The notes: generated from the letters alone by a model not told the origin. A stretch of 37,369 nt of DNA from Acidobacteriota bacterium (GCA_030066195.1 JASJCB010000061.1:1-37369); one strand, 5' to 3'. Positions 18,869 through 27,634 are shown, numbered from the stretch's first letter. Numbers and translations: made by a program.

Positions 18869-20811
18869 TCTTCACCTCTGCTGACGGCGTCTTCCCCGGA
18901 CTCGATTCTCTCCAGTAGAAGGCGCTGGTCCTCGGATTCATCGATCCAGGCCAGGAGTTGTTTCAATTCTTTTTCGGCGTCCGGCCTCATGGCCGGATGG
19001 GGCACGTCGACCCGGCGGGTAACCATCACCTTACCGTCCTGCTGTTCCGCCCGGAATTGTACCGAGCCGGCCGCATTACGGCGCTCCCAATTGGGATTGC
19101 CCTTCAGGCGGAAGGTGTCGCCGACATTAATGGCATGCGTGTCCTCCTGCACGAACGGATAAAGGAAAACCGCTTTTTTCCGTCCTTTCGGCCAGGCCGA
19201 GGGGCGATGGATAGCCACGTAGGTGCCGGGGAAGGGGTGCAGCACCATATGCTCCACACCGGAGGGCGGCGTCGTGACGTCAACCTCGGCGATTGCGGCT
19301 CCAGGCGACAGAATCACGGCCGCCCGTTCCACGTGCCTGGTCCGCCAGTTCTTCTGCCATTGTTTTTTCAGGCGTTCATCGCGCTCTTGCTGAGGCATCA
19401 CCCGATAGTCCTCTACCATGGAGGTCTGGAAGCGTCCCGTCGACGTCTGCTTCATACTCAGCTTCAAACTGCCGTCCGCCCGGACCATACTCATGAACTG
19501 GTGCCGGCGAGTATGGATACTATGGGGCAGGACGGGTAAGGTCACTATTTCGTGTTTCCACTTCTTATAGGGGTTGAAGGCAACAGCCGCCTGGCCTTGG
19601 AAATCGGTGAGTACATAGGGTTGTACCGCGGCCTGTTCGGCCGGATCGAAGTAGACTGTATTCTCGCCCTTGTAGAGAACCGAGAACAGGTAATAGTTGA
19701 GGTTCAGACCTACCAGGTTACGTTGGTTGGGCAAGACGTTCCTGGCGAATATGGCGCCGTGGCGGCTGTCGGCCACAACGACTTTGAACGGGATTTTCAG
19801 GTCCCTGGCCGTGTGGTAGAACAGGGTCTGGATACCGAAGGAACTGCCGTAACCGTTGGCAAAGGTGGTTGCGGCGACCTTGCTGAAATCGTCGTTCTTT
19901 TTGGCGCGCTTCAGGTTGGCCCGTTGTTCGGCGGTCAACAGATCCTCGCGGGTAATCTGTTTGGTAAAGGCCTTGAACAGGTAGTTCATGGCGTCGAACG
20001 GGTCCTTGGGCAATTCCTTTTTCAGGCCCTTGATCCAACTCTTGTAGGCGCCGCCCCGGGGTTTATCGCCCATCATGGCGCGAATCAGGGCGTCGCCGAT
20101 ATCGTCATAATAGTTCTTCGCGGAAATGAAATCGCGCGGGAACTGCCGATAGGCCAGGACGTAAAATGTGGCAAGATCTCGGCTGAAAGGATATCTGGGC
20201 TCCGGGGCCAGGTCTTTGTAGATAACCTGCAACCCGCTGCTGGTGTCGGTTTTCTGAAATTGGCCGCTGGCGGTCGGCGCCGTCCAGCTCAGGCCGATGA
20301 GACCCGTACGCCTGGCCATGATGGAAAAAGTCACGGTTTTCTTACGCACCGGCCAGACCTCGCTCATGGGGTGGATGTCTTCCCAGCCGTTCGACAGGCC
20401 GTTCTCCGCCGGCACGGCCCAGCTTAATTCAACGATACAATCGTCAGTCAAACCGGGGGGCAAGACCACGGTAGCTTTTTCCTTGTCGCCCCGATAGCGG
20501 GCGATGGTCAGCTTGATCAGGTCTTCACGGCGATTGAGTACGGTGACCTTGCCGGTTTTGCGATCGATGACCCGGCCTTTCAATGAGCCGGAAAGCCGAC
20601 CCAATTCTACGATTTCCGCGGCGGACTTCCCCCAACGATTGAGGATGCGCACGCGCCGGAAACGCTTGACTTCCGTCACATTGACAGTAGTCCGGTCTTC
20701 CAGAATCACCGCATCGGTATTGTATTGGGCAAGTTCACGATCTACATCCCACCAGGCTTCCGGGATCTCAGCCGGCGGGCCGGCCAAGAGTAGAATTGTC
20801 AAAATCAGCAT
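18865..20811 (-). CDS. DUF3857/transglutaminase-like paralogue with lost catalytic Cys and His
   Basis: The protein has 648 residues, with a short signal peptide (MLILTILLLAGPPA). DUF3857-like strands cover about 30-205 (VKRFRRVRILNRWGKSAAEI). A transglutaminase-like region follows, in which the GYGDCKD segment of the neighbour reads NGYGSSFGIQTLFYHTA (S324 where Cys is expected). The His position around LVGLNLNYYL carries Asn (about 370-372), while the aspartate segment VYFDPAEQ (D389) is kept. It therefore looks like a non-catalytic partner or scaffold of the next gene's product. AGGAGGGAG lies just before the ATG. It is first in a two-gene operon with a four-base overlap. The residue assignment was aligned by eye. 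Confidence 0.82.
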   Translation of the reverse strand: MLILTILLLAGPPAEIPEAWWDVDRELAQYNTDAVILEDRTTVNVTEVKRFRRVRILNRWGKSAAEIVELGRLSGSLKGRVIDRKTGKVTVLNRREDLIKLTIARYRGDKEKATVVLPPGLTDDCIVELSWAVPAENGLSNGWEDIHPMSEVWPVRKKTVTFSIMARRTGLIGLSWTAPTASGQFQKTDTSSGLQVIYKDLAPEPRYPFSRDLATFYVLAYRQFPRDFISAKNYYDDIGDALIRAMMGDKPRGGAYKSWIKGLKKELPKDPFDAMNYLFKAFTKQITREDLLTAEQRANLKRAKKNDDFSKVAATTFANGYGSSFGIQTLFYHTARDLKIPFKVVVADSRHGAIFARNVLPNQRNLVGLNLNYYLFSVLYKGENTVYFDPAEQAAVQPYVLTDFQGQAAVAFNPYKKWKHEIVTLPVLPHSIHTRRHQFMSMVRADGSLKLSMKQTSTGRFQTSMVEDYRVMPQQERDERLKKQWQKNWRTRHVERAAVILSPGAAIAEVDVTTPPSGVEHMVLHPFPGTYVAIHRPSAWPKGRKKAVFLYPFVQEDTHAINVGDTFRLKGNPNWERRNAAGSVQFRAEQQDGKVMVTRRVDVPHPAMRPDAEKELKQLLAWIDESEDQRLLLERIESGEDAVSRGEE

Positions 20812-21237
20812 GGGATCTCCCTCCTAAAGGAGCAAGAGCTCCGGGTCACTCTAAAAAATACAGCGAAAAAGAACCGGAAATCATGCAATCCCGAGGCGAT
20901 TTTTCTCTAAAATCCCGCAATTCGCATCTGTACCTAAACCGTTGGCCTGGTGCGACGAGGTATTGACCGGGGCTTTTTGTTCAACCCTAAAGAATCCGGG
21001 GCGCACTTCTTTACCCTACCGGGATAACTAGCCGGTTGGATAGGCAAGCCTATCCAATCGGTTCGAAAAGTCAGAGACTCTCGTTACCCCGGGAAGCTCT
21101 AGTTCAATAATTCAAGCATATTAAAGAGCGATTCGCGTTCTCCAGGCCCACGGTATGGCTCTTGCCCTTTTAAGACCAGGGTTTGTTTGGACCGATGACG
21201 GACCTTGCGAGCCAATATACAATACAAAGGAGGACAT
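20812..21237. other. Gap between divergent genes, with one strong hairpin
   Basis: These 426 bp hold no convincing gene. At 21032-21061 there is a near-perfect inverted repeat, CCGGTTGGATAGG, loop CAAG, CCTATCCAATCGG (13 bp with one G-T pair), without a T run. It is 176 bp before the plus-strand ATG at 21238 and could be part of a structured leader or an operator. GGAGC/GCTCC (20828-20841) lies next to the ribosome-binding site of the minus-strand gene. No clear sigma70 or sigma54 promoter was found. Confidence 0.5.
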
Positions 21238-21579
21238 ATGTCCAACACAACATTTGAAGAAGTATCGAGCTACCAGGTTTTGGTTTATGGTGGTCCGGAC
21301 GGAAACAACGGCGTCGCGACCAATGTTAGCCTCACTATCCCGGAAGCCTACACATTCCTGCAATTCTTCCCCCAAGGTAGTGACTTAAAACCGAACAGCT
21401 CAGGAACGCATAGCAACGGCTACGACATGTACTACGTGAGCTACCAATACGACCAGCTCGCGAATGTACTCGATCTTTTGCGGAACGAAAAACCCATTAA
21501 ATTCTTCTTTAACAAGGATAATAACAGCGCCTACATCACAACCGGCACGGAGCCCATCGGCGAAGGCGAATCGTCCTAA
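21238..21579 (+). CDS. Small soluble protein of unknown family (113 aa)
   Basis: ATG at 21238 is preceded by AAAGGAGG with a 4-5 base gap, one of the best ribosome-binding sites in the window, so the in-frame TTG upstream is ignored. The protein has no signal peptide, no membrane segment and no cysteine. It is rich in Asn, Ser, Tyr and Gly: YQVLVYGGPDGNNGVATNVS, then a helix-like PEAYTFLQFFP, a Tyr-rich segment DMYYVSYQYDQLANVLDLLR and a closing strand KPIKFFFNKDNNSAYITTG. I do not recognise the family. The likely fold is alternating beta strands with one or two helices. It stands alone between divergent genes and is followed by a hairpin pair. Strong translation signals suggest an abundant product. 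Confidence 0.75.
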   Translation: MSNTTFEEVSSYQVLVYGGPDGNNGVATNVSLTIPEAYTFLQFFPQGSDLKPNSSGTHSNGYDMYYVSYQYDQLANVLDLLRNEKPIKFFFNKDNNSAYITTGTEPIGEGESS

Positions 21580-21618
21580 CCGTCTCGGCTGATTAAGAGC
21601 CGGGCAAATCCTCTAATC

Positions 21619-21664
21619 AAGGCCCCGCTCGGAGGAAGGCTCAAAGAGATGGGGCCTTCCTCCG
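21619..21664 (+). terminator. Two mutually exclusive hairpins after the 113-aa gene
   Basis: AAGGCCCC (21619-21626) can pair with GGGGCCTT (21651-21658). CGGAGGAAGG (21630-21639) can pair with CCTTCCTCCG (21655-21664), which is followed by TTT. The two right arms overlap by four bases, so only one stem can form at a time. The second resembles a terminator with a weak T run, about 50 bases after the stop. It probably serves the plus-strand gene. Confidence 0.55.
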
Positions 21665-21767
21665 TTTCCGCCGCTCTATGCATGGTTCCAAGTCATCGAT
21701 GCAACTATGCCGGTTTTCTTCCAAATTGGTCGTTTCCCCATCGAAGTTTGAGTCTTGTCTGTTTGTA

Positions 21768-23642
21768 TTATGACAACTGGTCGCGAAGGCCCAGGTTTTT
21801 GATCAAGCGATGGAGGTAGTTGGGGTGAAGGTCCAAAAGCCCGGCCGCACGCGTGATATTACCGCCGGACTTTTTCACCGATTCCAGTACGAGCTTGCGT
21901 TTCAGTGCATCCATGGCAGCGGCATAAGTAGTGTCGCCTTCTTCCGAAACCATTGAGGAAGGATCTGGAGCATGCAGGGTTTCCGGCAAGTCTTCGGGCC
22001 TGATTTGGGCGTCTTCACCCAAAACGACCGCCCGCTCGACGGCATTGGACAGTTCGCGTACATTGCCGGGCCAATCATAAGCCAGTAGGCAGGCTCGGGC
22101 TTTGCCCGTTAACTCCGGCACCGGCCTGCCGATGGTTTTGGCGTGCCTGGCGGCGAATGCTCGGGCCAGGGGAATGATATCCCCACGCCGGTCGCGGAGG
22201 GGCGGCATGACCAGCGTGATGACGTTCAAGCGGTAGTAGAGGTCTTCCCTGAAACTGCCGTTGCGCATGCCTTCTTCAAGGTCTCGATTGGTGGCCGCCA
22301 CCACGCGTACATCCGCTTTCATAGGCCGGGTACCGCCCACCCTTTCGAACTCACGTTCCTGTAAGACGCGTAATAGCCGCGCCTGCAATGGAGGGGGAAG
22401 TTCGCCCACCTCATCCAGGAACAGGGTGCCGCCGCGGGCCACCTCGATCTTGCCGACTTTGGTGGTCACCGCCCCGGTAAAGGCGCCGCGCTCGTGGCCG
22501 AATAATTCGCCGGCCAGCAGTTCCTCTGAGAGCAGGGCACAGTTCAAGGCCACAAAGGGGCCTTTGACGCGGGCGCTGTTGGCGTGTAAGGCACGAGCCG
22601 CCAGCTCTTTGCCCGTACCGCTCTCGCCGCGAATCAGAAGCGTAGACGGCGTGGGCGCCACCTTGGCGATCAGGTCATAAACCGCCTGCATTGCGGGGGA
22701 CGAACCCACCATGTCATGTTGCAGGGCGTGCTCGCGTAAATAGCGGTTCTCCCGCTCCAAACGGCGTAACCGCAAGGCGCCGGCCAACGGCGCGGCGCCA
22801 ATCGCGGCCACGGCGGTCAGCAATTCCAGATGATATTCAGTAAGCGCTTTCCCGTCCACGGCGTCCGCGTAGATAATCCCCAGGCGACGCCGCGGTACAG
22901 ACAAAGGCGCCACGATAAGGGCGGGAATCTTATTCATGGATAAACTGGCCGAGTCCAAGCCTTCAGTGGTGTCGACCATATCGTTGCATAACAAGCTCAC
23001 CTGATCGGTAGTTACCCGTTGGTGAAGCGTTTGCGATACGTGAAAAGCCGAATCGCCGCCGTCCCGATGGGCATGGAAGATCTCTTCTTCCTCATCCAAT
23101 ACCAACGCGGTCCGGTCGGCGGGCAAAGCGGTCAGAACTTCCTGCAAGATAAGGTCGATCAGTTTTTCCGGGTCGGACTCCTCACCCAATGCCCGGCTGA
23201 TGCGCAAAAGGGCGTTCAGGGTATGGCCCACCTCCAGATGATCTTGCAGTTGATCTTCTATCCGTACGGAATCCAAAAACATGGCCGCGGAGAGGGCCAC
23301 CGAAGCTGTCGGTTCGCTTAGGAAATCAACCGCTGTTTGGGAGGTTTCCTCCTCCCTGTCCTGAAAGCGCAATTGTGCATCACCCACCTTGACTACGTCA
23401 CCGTGGACCAGGTGGTGTTTTTGGATCGGTTTGTCGTTGACAACCGTGCCGTGACGGCTTTCCAAATCCTCCAAGGAAAATCCGTCACCATCCCGTCTGA
23501 CGACACAGTGTTGCCGGGAAACAGAAGGATGCCTGATACAAAGCTGATTATCACCATGCCGTCCGATAAAAAAATCTTCCCCACTCAATAAAAAAGAGTC
23601 GCCATCTAAAGAACCGACAATTGTAACAAGTCGTGAGGCCAT
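21768..23642 (-). CDS. FHA-GAF-sigma54 AAA+ activator with Fis-type HTH
   Basis: The protein has 624 residues. An FHA domain comes first (GEDFFIGRHGDNQLCI, SVSRQHCVV, LEDLESRHGTVVNDKPI; about 5-95), binding phosphothreonine. A GAF-like sensor spans about 145-300. The sigma54-interaction AAA+ module has Walker A GESGTGKE, the GAFTGA loop that contacts sigma54, Walker B GGTLFLDEVGEL and sensor FREDLYYRLNV. A C-terminal Fis-type helix-turn-helix (GGNITRAAGLLDLHPNYLHR) completes it. There is no receiver domain, so input is probably phosphorylation sensed through FHA plus a GAF ligand. Such FHA activators are often tied to Ser/Thr kinases, and one (24921-27479) is encoded nearby. GGAG precedes the ATG by about 8 bases. 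It is divergent from the 311-aa gene at 23973. Confidence 0.95.
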   Translation of the reverse strand: MASRLVTIVGSLDGDSFLLSGEDFFIGRHGDNQLCIRHPSVSRQHCVVRRDGDGFSLEDLESRHGTVVNDKPIQKHHLVHGDVVKVGDAQLRFQDREEETSQTAVDFLSEPTASVALSAAMFLDSVRIEDQLQDHLEVGHTLNALLRISRALGEESDPEKLIDLILQEVLTALPADRTALVLDEEEEIFHAHRDGGDSAFHVSQTLHQRVTTDQVSLLCNDMVDTTEGLDSASLSMNKIPALIVAPLSVPRRRLGIIYADAVDGKALTEYHLELLTAVAAIGAAPLAGALRLRRLERENRYLREHALQHDMVGSSPAMQAVYDLIAKVAPTPSTLLIRGESGTGKELAARALHANSARVKGPFVALNCALLSEELLAGELFGHERGAFTGAVTTKVGKIEVARGGTLFLDEVGELPPPLQARLLRVLQEREFERVGGTRPMKADVRVVAATNRDLEEGMRNGSFREDLYYRLNVITLVMPPLRDRRGDIIPLARAFAARHAKTIGRPVPELTGKARACLLAYDWPGNVRELSNAVERAVVLGEDAQIRPEDLPETLHAPDPSSMVSEEGDTTYAAAMDALKRKLVLESVKKSGGNITRAAGLLDLHPNYLHRLIKNLGLRDQLS

Positions 23643-23972
23643 GAAGACACTCCAAGAGGCTTTTTCACATTTTAGCCTGAAAGATGATAAGATATGGCGT
23701 CAAACAAAAAATCTTTCCTGAAAAAGCAAACCAACTCGTTGTAACCTCTAACCGACCAGATAGAACCCCAACTGTTCACAATTCGCCGGCTTGCTCCTAA
23801 AGCATTTTAGTTATTCAGGTTATGGTTGTGGCATGCTCCTTGGTATGAAAGTACATCATCGGGAAACCTGAACAACAGGAACCTGCCATGGAGAACACGG
23901 TAAAAATTAGCCGGTCTATTGGTCGGGGAGTCAGTGTCCTTCGTGGTCGATCTAATTTTATAGGAGACAGTT
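23643..23972. other. AT-rich divergent promoter region between the sigma54 activator and the 311-aa gene
   Basis: These 330 bp hold no established gene. At 23829-23844 TGGCATGCTCCTTGGT resembles a -24/-12 promoter facing the plus-strand gene, but the -12 element reads GG where GC is expected, so it is at best weak. A 37-codon frame (ATG 23888, stop 23999-24001, AGGA before it) overlaps the start of the next gene and could be a leader peptide or chance. The actual ribosome-binding site of the 311-aa gene, AGGAGA, lies inside it. Confidence 0.35.
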
Positions 23973-24908
23973 ATGGCACATATTATCAAGGTTACTTATG
24001 ATCATGACGAATTGGAATTGACAATGGACCAAACGGATATCGACATTCGGGAAGGTGAAGTCATCGAGTGGATCTTCCACAATCTGCCCGATCATTGTGT
24101 CCCCGGTGTTTTATTCGAGGTCGAAGAGGACAAACTCTACACCCACTACTATGGGCCCTTCGCCTATATGACCCATCAAATTCCCGGCTCCGACGGAGAT
24201 GCCGCACGTGTTTTCGGTCGGGTTAACTTTCAAGATATCAAAGATTGGCGCTATAGGGTGTTCTTCGAAAAAGGCGTCGGTGAAGACCCCTTTGAAGAAC
24301 CCTATGGCAACGCCCCGGAATCGTTGGGGAAAGCACTGGTCACCAGCACCATCTCGTGGCTGCGCAAGACAACCGTGGAGAGGGTGGAAGAACCTTGTCG
24401 CACCGATCTGAAAGAAGATCAAATCCAAAAAGGGATCGACCATGAAATGAGCGGTGACCTCAAAATTGACAGGAACGATCCCATCAAGGTCATTCCCATT
24501 ACTCAGGATGAGACCGGGATCGATACCGAACTGGTGATCCACGACCAACACCTGCACGTGCTGCGCATTTCATCCGATATCGTGGTATGGGATTTCAAGA
24601 CCGTGCCCGGGTACCGTACCTGGCTGCCCATGGTCGATTTCGTGGCGGGTCATCACCAACCATTTGAAAACATCCAGCATTTGCATTTCGGTCCCTTTTC
24701 AAGCCTGACCTACGGGCCGGGCCGGGTGGTGGGCACCGGTTGCGGTTGCGTGCCGGACAGTTTTCACTACCGGGTAGCCATGGCGCGCGGCTTCACCGGC
24801 GCCGCGCAATTCAAAAGAAGCCCCGACCCCGAGGTAGAGTTGGAAGAAGAGGTACAGGAAACCACGAAACAGACCGGTACCGGCGATGAAGAAGAGACCA
24901 CTGAATGA
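23973..24908 (+). CDS. Cytoplasmic protein of unknown function with internal domain duplication (311 aa)
   Basis: ATG at 23973 follows AGGAGA by 7 bases. There is no signal peptide. Two halves repeat the same pattern: residues about 28-100 have EVIEWIFHNLPDHCVPGVLF, YYGPFAYMTH and WRYRVFF, and about 200-283 have DIVVWDFKTVPGYRTWLPMV, LHFGPFSSLTY and FHYRVAMA. Both share W-x-F-x3-P, a GPF-x-x-[ML]-T-[HY] loop and an aromatic-x-YRV strand, so a beta-sandwich of about 90 residues has been duplicated. The second copy has a CGC pair (GTGCGCVPD). The last 30 residues are strongly acidic. I do not recognise a family; a cupredoxin-like fold is only a guess. It faces away from the FHA-sigma54 activator and could be its target. 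Confidence 0.82.
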   Translation: MAHIIKVTYDHDELELTMDQTDIDIREGEVIEWIFHNLPDHCVPGVLFEVEEDKLYTHYYGPFAYMTHQIPGSDGDAARVFGRVNFQDIKDWRYRVFFEKGVGEDPFEEPYGNAPESLGKALVTSTISWLRKTTVERVEEPCRTDLKEDQIQKGIDHEMSGDLKIDRNDPIKVIPITQDETGIDTELVIHDQHLHVLRISSDIVVWDFKTVPGYRTWLPMVDFVAGHHQPFENIQHLHFGPFSSLTYGPGRVVGTGCGCVPDSFHYRVAMARGFTGAAQFKRSPDPEVELEEEVQETTKQTGTGDEEETTE

Positions 24909-24920
24909 AAGAACGGTTGC

Positions 24921-27479
24921 CTATTGAGTCGAGGGAGGGCCTTGTTTCAAGAGTTTTTGAAAAGCAGGGTTCTCCCGCAAGCCGGCAAACTCCGGCAGAT
25001 TGAATTGCCTGGCTTTCATACCTCCGGCTCTCGCCTCTTCCACAAGAGCCAGGGCCGAGTAGTGCTCTCCCAGCAGGGCATAAACTATGGCGCAATTCAG
25101 CTTTGCTTCCATATCGGAGGGATTTGCCCTCAATATTTCTCGTACCGCTGAGGCCGCTTCCTTGCCGAGTCCAAGGTGGGCAAGGCAACGAGCCCGGGCC
25201 GTTTTCTCGGGCGTTTTCAAGGGTTGGGTACTCTCCTCGAATTCGGTGAGAGCCGACCAATAGATCCCTTCGGCTTCGTCTTTTCTACCCTGGGCAAGAA
25301 TGGCGTCAGCCTGGTTCACCCTGGTCCGTGTCCTGTCGGGGTTGAGCGCAACCGCTTGCTCCCATGCCTCTTCCGCGTCGGCATAGCGAGCTGTTTTATA
25401 GAAAATGACCCCCAAATTATTATAGATCGCATGAGTGCGTCTCTCCTGCAGCAAATCGACGAACATGCACTCCGCCTCTTCCAGGTCACCATGTTCCATT
25501 TCCAAGAGAGCTCTTAAATTTCGGCCCCTACGGTATTTAGGATAATTTTCCAGCAACTGGTCGGTGGTCCGGATCGCATCATTGTAACGCCCCGCTTGAA
25601 ATTCCAAGGAGGCCAAATCGTAAAGGATGATCTTGGAGGGCATCCGTTGCGCCGCCAGTTTCTGGAACTTGATGGCTTCATCCAAGTTCCCCTTCGCTTT
25701 TGCTAAAACAGCACGGGATTGCAGCACCGTCATCGAGCCCGGTTCATGACTTTCCATGGTTTCCAGAAGCTCGCCTGCCTGTTTCCATTGCTTGTTGTTC
25801 AAGGCCAGTCGAAACTCCAATGAGTAGGAGCGGGCATCGTGCGGAGCCAAATTGCGGGCACGTTGGATCAGGCGCTTCATTTCCGCCGACCACTTGTCCT
25901 CTTTTTCAGTTTTAAAAAGGTAAAAGGCCAATTCCCCCGCGTATACCAGGCCGTCCAAAAAAGCAGGCGAGCCGGCAAGGATTTCTTGCATGTCCTTCCA
26001 CTTGGCGCCATTCTCCTCCGTGCTATTCCGCACGGCCAGGTAACGTTCGAAGTCTTCGGGTCTTACGGTGAATTGTTCCATCCGCTCGCTAACCTTGTAA
26101 CCGGGATAGGCCTGTCGAAGATGAGCCATCACGGACTGCGTAGCGTTATAGGAATCATTGGGCCCGGCCGATACCGCAAACGCCTCTTGCCACACCACGG
26201 TGCCGTTTCCGGCATTCACGCGCCTCAGGGTCACCCCGTAATTGGGTTTTCCCGGCCGGATGTCTATCGCCACCATTTCGTCCGCACCCAGTAAGCGAGC
26301 CTGTTCTGTGGTTTCTACCGGCTCTGAGAGAAGGGTAATCCCTTGAAGCGTGGTCAATTGTCTTTCTGCCCCGATGAGAATAGCCCGGGAAATGGAACTG
26401 GAATTGACATTTTGGGAACTGCCGTGCCCGAGGACAACCGTAATGGTTTCAGCTTTGAAAATGAAGAAATAGAAGCTCAGGGTCAAACCAACTATCAGGA
26501 CAAGGATGACAAGAGCGGGTACCATTCGGTGTCGCGCCGGATGGACTTCCAATAACGAGGATCGGCCGCTGAAGTCGGAGATATCAGTCGTTTCCGCGTC
26601 TTCATCCACTGTCCGACCCAATCCGCCGCCGACATCGATCCCACCCAAAGCATCGATTACCGTACGCATATCCGCCGGACGTCGGGCCGGTTCCTTTTGC
26701 AACAGCCAGTCCACCAGATGCGATAAACGCGAGCCGGCTGAAGGACAAAGGGACATAAGCGGGGCCTGTTGCAAGCTCAAAATGTTTTGCATGGTTTTTA
26801 TGCTGCTTTCTCCCTTGAAGGGAGAACGGCGCGCCGTCATCTCATAAAGCAAAATGCCGAATGAAAAAAGATCCGTACGGTGATCCAGGTCATCACCTCG
26901 CACTTGCTCCGGCGACATGGTGCGCACGGTACCCAATATCTGCCCTTTTCCTGTCAAACTCTGGTCATCCGCTTCCAAACGACGAGCCAGGCCGAAGTCC
27001 AAGATTTTTACCGCATCTTCCTCACCCACCACGACGTTTTCAGGTTTCAAATCGCGGTGCACGATTCCCTTCTCATGAGCCGCGGTCAGGGCCTCCGCCA
27101 CGTTTCCGGCAATGGCCAGGACCCTTTTCCGGGGAAGCGCGCCCTGTTGCAGCAACTCGGCCAGGGTCTTGCCGGGCGCGTATTCCATGACGATGTATTC
27201 GCCGCTCGGCTCTTCCAAAATGTCGTAGATCTGGACCACACCGGGATGGTTTAATTGGGCCGCGGTACGGGCCTCCCGGTGGAATCGCGCCCTGACCTCT
27301 TCCGAGAACGCGGCATCCAGTTTAATGCGTTTGACCGCGACCTTGCGGTCCAAGCGTTGGTCATAGGCCAGCAATACCTCACCCATCCCGCCGCTTCCCA
27401 GGTTTCCCAGGATGCGATAGGCGCCGATGCTATCAGGAGTAGCTTGCACTGGGGCAGGGTTGGTTTCCGACTCTTCCAT
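24921..27479 (-). CDS. Membrane Ser/Thr protein kinase with periplasmic TPR region
   Basis: The protein has 852 residues. The kinase domain (about 20-275) has the P-loop LGSGGMGEV, lysine K50 in VAVKRIK, HRDLKPENVVV (D143), DFGLARR (D161) and the P+1 segment MSPEQVRGDD, all intact, so it should be active. One transmembrane helix lies at about 319-341 (MVPALVILVLIVGLTLSFYF). A region at about 345-455 follows (ILIGAERQLTTLQGITLLSE, then GADEMVAIDI), similar to the alpha-beta part found in FlgO/TolB-like kinases. About ten TPR-like helix pairs extend to the C-terminus. This PknB-TM-TPR layout is common in Acidobacteria. It could phosphorylate the FHA protein encoded nearby. The gene ends 12 bp from the convergent 311-aa gene. 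Confidence 0.93.
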   Translation of the reverse strand: MEESETNPAPVQATPDSIGAYRILGNLGSGGMGEVLLAYDQRLDRKVAVKRIKLDAAFSEEVRARFHREARTAAQLNHPGVVQIYDILEEPSGEYIVMEYAPGKTLAELLQQGALPRKRVLAIAGNVAEALTAAHEKGIVHRDLKPENVVVGEEDAVKILDFGLARRLEADDQSLTGKGQILGTVRTMSPEQVRGDDLDHRTDLFSFGILLYEMTARRSPFKGESSIKTMQNILSLQQAPLMSLCPSAGSRLSHLVDWLLQKEPARRPADMRTVIDALGGIDVGGGLGRTVDEDAETTDISDFSGRSSLLEVHPARHRMVPALVILVLIVGLTLSFYFFIFKAETITVVLGHGSSQNVNSSSISRAILIGAERQLTTLQGITLLSEPVETTEQARLLGADEMVAIDIRPGKPNYGVTLRRVNAGNGTVVWQEAFAVSAGPNDSYNATQSVMAHLRQAYPGYKVSERMEQFTVRPEDFERYLAVRNSTEENGAKWKDMQEILAGSPAFLDGLVYAGELAFYLFKTEKEDKWSAEMKRLIQRARNLAPHDARSYSLEFRLALNNKQWKQAGELLETMESHEPGSMTVLQSRAVLAKAKGNLDEAIKFQKLAAQRMPSKIILYDLASLEFQAGRYNDAIRTTDQLLENYPKYRRGRNLRALLEMEHGDLEEAECMFVDLLQERRTHAIYNNLGVIFYKTARYADAEEAWEQAVALNPDRTRTRVNQADAILAQGRKDEAEGIYWSALTEFEESTQPLKTPEKTARARCLAHLGLGKEAASAVREILRANPSDMEAKLNCAIVYALLGEHYSALALVEEARAGGMKARQFNLPEFAGLRENPAFQKLLKQGPPSTQ

Positions 27480-27509
27480 TCAATCCTTCCGGATCGTGGT
27501 GTTTCGTTT

Positions 27510-27538
27510 ATTATAGCGGGATCCGCCCGGCCTGTCGA
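27510..27538 (-). promoter_or_regulatory. sigma70-like promoter of the kinase gene
   Basis: On the minus strand TCGACA, a 17-base spacer, then TATAAT, 30 bases before the ATG at 27479. The -10 is perfect and the -35 has one mismatch. AAGGA follows close to the start codon. Confidence 0.7.
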
Positions 27539-27634
27539 GTTGTCGTTACCACCTCCGGCCAGTACCCCCATACCGGAACAACTTGATTATCGGCGGATGG
27601 CTCCAACAACTCATACCCTTTGCGAATCAACAAA

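Noticed and set aside
17702..20427. Plus-strand frames of 290-340 codons opposite the DUF3857 pair
   Set aside because: Both DUF3857 proteins have signal peptides, ribosome-binding sites and motifs on the other strand; these frames have none.
23829..23844. Confident sigma54 promoter for the 311-aa gene
   Set aside because: TGGCAT-N5-TTGG keeps the -24 GG but lacks the near-invariant GC at -12; kept only as a weak candidate.
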